Assembly: GCF_013394855.1 (NCBI RefSeq) | Contig: NZ_JABMLK010000001.1 | Span: forward strand, 2,685,501 to 2,749,500 | DNA from: Limnobaculum xujianqingii | GTDB lineage: Bacteria > Pseudomonadota > Gammaproteobacteria > Enterobacterales > Enterobacteriaceae | Direction of reading: 5' to 3' | DNA: 64,000 nt | Part shown: positions 60,494 through 64,000 of the stretch, one piece after another | Layout: each line of letters opens with the position of its first letter | Position numbering within the stretch: the first letter of the stretch is position 1 | Notes under the pieces: generated by a model | Database searches by the model: none | Seen by the model: the letters and a program-made list of their open reading frames with translations, nothing else | What the model was told of the DNA's origin: nothing | Made by a program: the position numbers and the translations under genes

Positions 60494-60869
60494 AAATACC
60501 TCAGAATATCCAAAAACAGTTCATACAATAAAAAAACAAAAAACACATCAATCTTTGGCCTTGGTACTTGGTGTCTAGTCCTTGACCTTACCAATGAGCA
60601 CTGGAATTCAGCCGACAACTGAAAGAGGGTAGCACGCCAAACATGGAAGTTCGGCGAGGCACTGCTTCGCCGGGAGCGAATCAGTGCCGGTGCGTAAGCC
60701 CGAATGAAGGCAGAGGGAAGTCGCCATCAGGCGACCTGGATTCGTGTGCGAAGGCGCGGGGGTGCAGGGGGCGTTCGCCCTAACGCCCCTTGCTCGACCG
60801 CCGCACATTAATCAATCAGGAAACCAGATTCAGAAGCGGTCGAAACCTTCACCAAAACAAATCTACGGG
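60494..60869. other. GC-rich intergenic DNA between radA and serB, no gene
   Basis: From 60605 to 60800 the DNA is GC-rich with short palindromes (GGCGAGGCA-CTGC-TTCGCC, GTCGCC-ATCA-GGCGAC, GGGGGCGTTCGCCC) and no credible ORF. It does not match the 157-bp repeat. serB and radA are on the same strand, so the message may cross it. Confidence 0.5.
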
Positions 60870-61847
60870 TTATTTCCCCTCATGATTCTGACTCGCCGAC
60901 AAAATACACAACACCCCCAGCAAATTCGCAAACCGAATCCCTACCTTCGCCTTAGAATACACCTTCGGCTTAGCGTGATAGGCAATACCCAAACGCGCTA
61001 CTTTAATCATTTTCAGATCATTCGCCCCATCACCAATAGCGACCGTTTGCTCCATTGGGATCGACAATTCTTCTGCCAGTTGCTGTAGCTTTACGGCCTT
61101 AAATTTTGCATCGACAATCGGCCCGGTGACTTTACCGGTTAGCTTACCTTGCTTAATACCAAGCTGATTGGCAGAAACCGACACCAGATTCAGTTTCTCT
61201 TTCAAATGATCGGCAAAATAAGTAAATCCACCGGAAACAATCGCTACATGCCAGCCAGCTTCATGTAACTTATCCACCAGGGTAGTTAACCCCGGCATCA
61301 GCGGTAAACCTTCTCTGACTTGCTCAAGAATAGTGGCGTCAGCATCTTTCAGCGTCGCCACTCTTTGACGTAAACTGGCGGCAAAATCTAACTCACCACG
61401 CATTGCCCGTTCGGTAACTTCGGCAACCTGTTCACCGACCCCAGCCAGCTTAGCAATTTCATCAATACACTCAATTTCAATGGCGGTAGAGTCCATATCC
61501 ATTACCAGCAACCCTGGCGTACGTAATGATGGCAAATTCCCCATTTGAGCAACATCAAACTGATACTCTTCTGCGATCTTCTTCGCTTTGGTAGACAACA
61601 CGCCCGCCAGACGTATCACCTGATACTCTTCCACTGTCCAGGCGGAAACCACCACCAGTGGTTCACACAACCTGCGCTGAAACTGAGATAAACGCTGTTT
61701 ATCTAATCCTTTACCATACAGTAGCCAGCCAGTGTGACCGGCCCAATAGTCAAGCGGCATGACCTCATCACCACTCAATGACAGTGGCAACCCTGGCCAG
61801 CAGTCTATTTCCGCGGGTAAATCGCTATAGGTCAGGCTAATTGGCAT
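60870..61847 (-). CDS. serB: Phosphoserine phosphatase
   Basis: 325 aa from the ATG at 61847, matching E. coli SerB; the longer frame upstream is rejected. HAD motifs LLVMDMDSTAIEIECIDEIA, IVSGGFTYFADHL, AIGDGANDLKMIKVAR. Last step of serine synthesis. Confidence 0.97.
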   Translation of the reverse strand: MPISLTYSDLPAEIDCWPGLPLSLSGDEVMPLDYWAGHTGWLLYGKGLDKQRLSQFQRRLCEPLVVVSAWTVEEYQVIRLAGVLSTKAKKIAEEYQFDVAQMGNLPSLRTPGLLVMDMDSTAIEIECIDEIAKLAGVGEQVAEVTERAMRGELDFAASLRQRVATLKDADATILEQVREGLPLMPGLTTLVDKLHEAGWHVAIVSGGFTYFADHLKEKLNLVSVSANQLGIKQGKLTGKVTGPIVDAKFKAVKLQQLAEELSIPMEQTVAIGDGANDLKMIKVARLGIAYHAKPKVYSKAKVGIRFANLLGVLCILSASQNHEGK

Positions 61848-61976
61848 GCTACAACTCCTTAAAAACGAGGCTTCTTTGCACAAAAAAATGGTTTCAATGG
61901 CAAAACAGCGTTCCAAGCTATCCTAATGAATAGAGTTCTGGCAACATAAAACATCTTCGGCACATAAGGTAGTTGC

Positions 61977-62693
61977 ATGACCAAACGGCTTAAGTTCAAA
62001 TTCCACCTACATCGAATTGTTATCGTTCTGTTCTGTCTGGCGTTATTAGTCGCCCTGATGCAGGGAGTTTCCTATTTCAGCTTAAACAGTCAGGCAGCAC
62101 AAGCGAAACAATCCCAGGAACTGGCCCGCACGCTGGCAAAGCAAGTGACATTTACCCTTGCACCACTGTTAGACGGCCCGGTTGATGGTGTTGACGATCA
62201 GAAAATTAAGAGCATTCTACAACATCTGACAGAACATAGCCGGATCCTTGACGCCTCCGTATACCAAGTGGATGGCACACTGATTGCGCAACAGGGTGAT
62301 GGTACCAGCGTACGAGACAGACTCGCTCTCGACGGACAACGCCCCGGTAGCTATTTCAATCAGCAGATTGTGGAAATGATTAACAGCAAAGATGGGCCGT
62401 TGGGATTTATTCGCCTGACTCTGGACACTCACGTGCTGGCAACAGAATCTGAGCAAGTGGACAATACCACCAATATGCTACGCCTGATGCTACTGCTGGC
62501 TATGGTGATTGGTATTATTTTGGGCCGCACATTATTGATGCGGCAACGCAGCGGATGGAAAAAGTCACCCTATCTGTTAACTGCCGGAGATTCAGAACCA
62601 GAAGAAGCTTCTCACCCGACTGTTGAAACTCAAAGACCGACACATAAAGTACATAAAAAGAAACGCCCGCACAAAAAGCGCCCCTATCGTTAA
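61977..62693 (+). CDS. ytjB: Membrane protein YtjB (Smp family)
   Basis: 238 aa. N-terminal helix (IVIVLFCLALLVALMQGVSY), periplasmic domain with ILQHLTEHSRILDASVYQ, second helix (LMLLLAMVIGIILGRTLL), very basic C-terminal tail (HKKKRPHKKRPYR). Divergent from serB, the conserved enteric arrangement. Confidence 0.93.
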   Translation: MTKRLKFKFHLHRIVIVLFCLALLVALMQGVSYFSLNSQAAQAKQSQELARTLAKQVTFTLAPLLDGPVDGVDDQKIKSILQHLTEHSRILDASVYQVDGTLIAQQGDGTSVRDRLALDGQRPGSYFNQQIVEMINSKDGPLGFIRLTLDTHVLATESEQVDNTTNMLRLMLLLAMVIGIILGRTLLMRQRSGWKKSPYLLTAGDSEPEEASHPTVETQRPTHKVHKKKRPHKKRPYR

Positions 62694-62715
62694 TCGCATT
62701 GGTTAAGTGCGTTGG

Positions 62716-63495
62716 TTAAGTGCAATGAAACAGCGCAACGCTATTAGCATACAGCTGCTGAGCAATCTCACGGGCCGGCTCGCTTCGCAGTTGGCACAGT
62801 TGCTCAAACACTAATTTAACTCGCTCTGGCCGATTAGGTTGTCCCTGAAATCCTGACAGTGGCATATCCGGCGCATCCGTTTCTAATACCAGTGATGTCA
62901 GCGGCAGCTTTGCCATTACCTTGCGGGTTTTCTGTGCTCGCTCATAGGTAATTACACCACCAACACCAATAGAATAACCCAACCGGATAAAGGCCTGAGC
63001 CTGAGACAAACTGCCAGAAAAACCGTGTACCACACCAGCACGCGGTAGCGGATGCTGTTTTAATACGCTGGCCAACTTATCATGGGTACGCCGGGAGTGA
63101 AGAATCACCGGTAAATCAAAACGTTTTGCCAGTTTAAGCTGTTCTGACAATAGCCATAATTGTCGTTCAGACTGTGGGGTTTCCATATAGTCATCCAGCC
63201 CTATCTCCCCCACTGCTACGATCTTACCGTCATTGTGGCTTAACCGTTGTGCCAGCTGCTGCAATCCTTCTTCCCGATGCGAGTCGATATACAGAGGATG
63301 TAAACCTAAAGCACCGTAAATCGCCGGAAACTGGCGGGTAAGTTGAATGATTCCGTCAAACATTTCGCTGGTGACGGCCGGCACAATAATGCGCTCAACA
63401 CCAGACTCAGCGGCTAATGTCAGGCTCTCCTGCTCATGGTGAACAAAAGGGGGAAAATCAAAATGGCAATGGGTATCTATAAATACGGGTGTCAC
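62716..63495 (-). CDS. yjjV: TatD-family metal-dependent hydrolase YjjV
   Basis: 259 aa. Metal ligands FIDTHCHFDFPPF, AVGEIGLDDY, VILHSRRTHDKL, VVHGFSGSLSQAQ, VLETDAPDMPLSG. Lies just after yjjU on the same strand as in E. coli. Confidence 0.94.
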   Translation of the reverse strand: MTPVFIDTHCHFDFPPFVHHEQESLTLAAESGVERIIVPAVTSEMFDGIIQLTRQFPAIYGALGLHPLYIDSHREEGLQQLAQRLSHNDGKIVAVGEIGLDDYMETPQSERQLWLLSEQLKLAKRFDLPVILHSRRTHDKLASVLKQHPLPRAGVVHGFSGSLSQAQAFIRLGYSIGVGGVITYERAQKTRKVMAKLPLTSLVLETDAPDMPLSGFQGQPNRPERVKLVFEQLCQLRSEPAREIAQQLYANSVALFHCT

Positions 63496-63522
63496 ACAAC
63501 CTCCACCATGGGGGGAATAGAA

Positions 63523-64000
63523 TTATTGCGGACTTATCATATCAGGCTGTGACGGACGAGAAAGAATATTCGTGGTGTTCTTTTGCTTTAACTCTTCATA
63601 ACGCAATAAAGAACGTCCAAGGGTTGCCAGAAAATAGCGACCGCACTGTTTGCCCAGATGGTAATCCCGGTTCAGTGAAGCTATGCGGCTACCCAGGGCT
63701 TTGCTGGCCAATGGTTTTGGTGGGAAGATCTCTAAGATCTGCACGCCATCAGGTGGATTTTCAATAAACTGCTGTGTGCGAATATAGCTAACTTCATGCT
63801 GATGAAGAATACGCAACATTTGAGGCAAACTGGTATCGTCAGGAAACCAGCGCTCCATGTGTTTCATCCAGGCTGGCGTGTAATAAATCTGAGATGGAAC
63901 CGTTCTGATCACCACGATAGTATCGGCTCCCCGTCGATAGGCTTCTTCTACCGGAACCGCGTCACTGATGCCACCATCCATATAGTAGACACCATCGATC
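63523..64000 (-). CDS. yjjU: Patatin-like phospholipase YjjU, 5' part outside window
   Basis: C-terminal ~159 codons; the frame is open to the window edge. It includes the patatin catalytic Asp motif YYMDGGISDAVPVEEAYRRG, then TIVVIRTVPSQIYYTPAWMK. The start and catalytic Ser lie beyond the window. Confidence 0.92.
   Translation of the reverse strand, partial: IDGVYYMDGGISDAVPVEEAYRRGADTIVVIRTVPSQIYYTPAWMKHMERWFPDDTSLPQMLRILHQHEVSYIRTQQFIENPPDGVQILEIFPPKPLASKALGSRIASLNRDYHLGKQCGRYFLATLGRSLLRYEELKQKNTTNILSRPSQPDMISPQ

Noticed and set aside
60199..60618. 139-codon minus-strand ORF
   Set aside because: Arg/Val/Leu-rich frame overlapping the 5' half of radA; a codon shadow.

Overview
This looks like a chromosomal segment of an Enterobacterales bacterium. 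The right edge carries ettA, radA, serB, ytjB and the yjjV/yjjU pair, which cluster together in enterics. The left edge holds the rhaS/rhaR regulators, and a complete ygc-type cluster sits at 47-59 kb. Many proteins resemble E. coli ones but are clearly diverged, so this is not Escherichia itself. A Budviciaceae-like genus is a guess only. The window appears to be core backbone interrupted by several accessory blocks.

Layout. (1) 0-2.8 kb: rhaS (5' truncated by the window edge), rhaR, a SUKH-like gene and a secreted protein. (2) 2.9-10.1 kb: an AT-rich minus-strand block of small immunity-type genes (DUF6896-like, YrhB/Imm35, DUF596 pair, DUF7336 pair, others) with no toxin gene. It is followed by a lipoprotein operon containing a MORN/YwqK-repeat protein. 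(3) 10.5-19.7 kb: a MarA/SoxS-type regulator, MipA/OmpV, a PmrAB/QseBC-like two-component system, LysR plus quinone reductase, an EexN-like lipoprotein, yeaR-yoaG with a fused double YoaG, a candidate small RNA, and membrane and secreted proteins. (4) 19.9-23.1 kb: mobile debris. It includes a second copy of a small-ORF/structured-RNA unit also seen at 2.9-3.25 kb, a YlcI/YnfO-like gene with an inverted-repeat operator, an HNH nuclease whose upstream partner survives only as a tail, and an IS200/IS605 element with an intact tnpB but a frameshifted tnpA.

(5) 23.2-42.26 kb: a defective lambdoid prophage. Reading left from the immunity region it has cro, cII, a small ORF, O (with iterons), a DnaB-type helicase, DUF1367, a NinI-like phosphatase, NinG, Q, then a Q-type late promoter and terminator. 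No lysis, packaging or virion genes recognisable as such follow. Instead there are an ORF6N antirepressor, HicAB, a tRNA-Asn, Phd-Doc and a His/Gly-rich module. Reading right it has cI, an ImmA/IrrE-DUF4411 pair in the position lambda uses for rexAB, a long structured leader with a boxA, a Rha antirepressor, small early genes, an Ant-like protein, a Dam-type methylase, xis and int. Int ends 35 bp before ettA, so the prophage abuts the ettA start. Two antirepressor genes lie in opposite arms. Both have a structured leader, a shared C-terminal domain and an almost identical terminator, which makes them look like a duplicated cassette.

(6) 42.3-64 kb: ettA, yraR, lysR, a zinc-type alcohol dehydrogenase, and the ygc cluster. 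The latter encodes a FixC/FixX-like dehydrogenase-to-quinone branch, ETF subunits, MFS transporters, an FAD-linked oxidase, an SDR, an FGGY kinase and a GlpP-like antiterminator. Together these suggest uptake, phosphorylation and oxidation of an unidentified polyol or sugar derivative. The ETF alpha gene carries a one-base frameshift in a C run. radA, serB, ytjB, yjjV and yjjU follow. Three copies of a roughly 157-bp intergenic repeat lie in this region.
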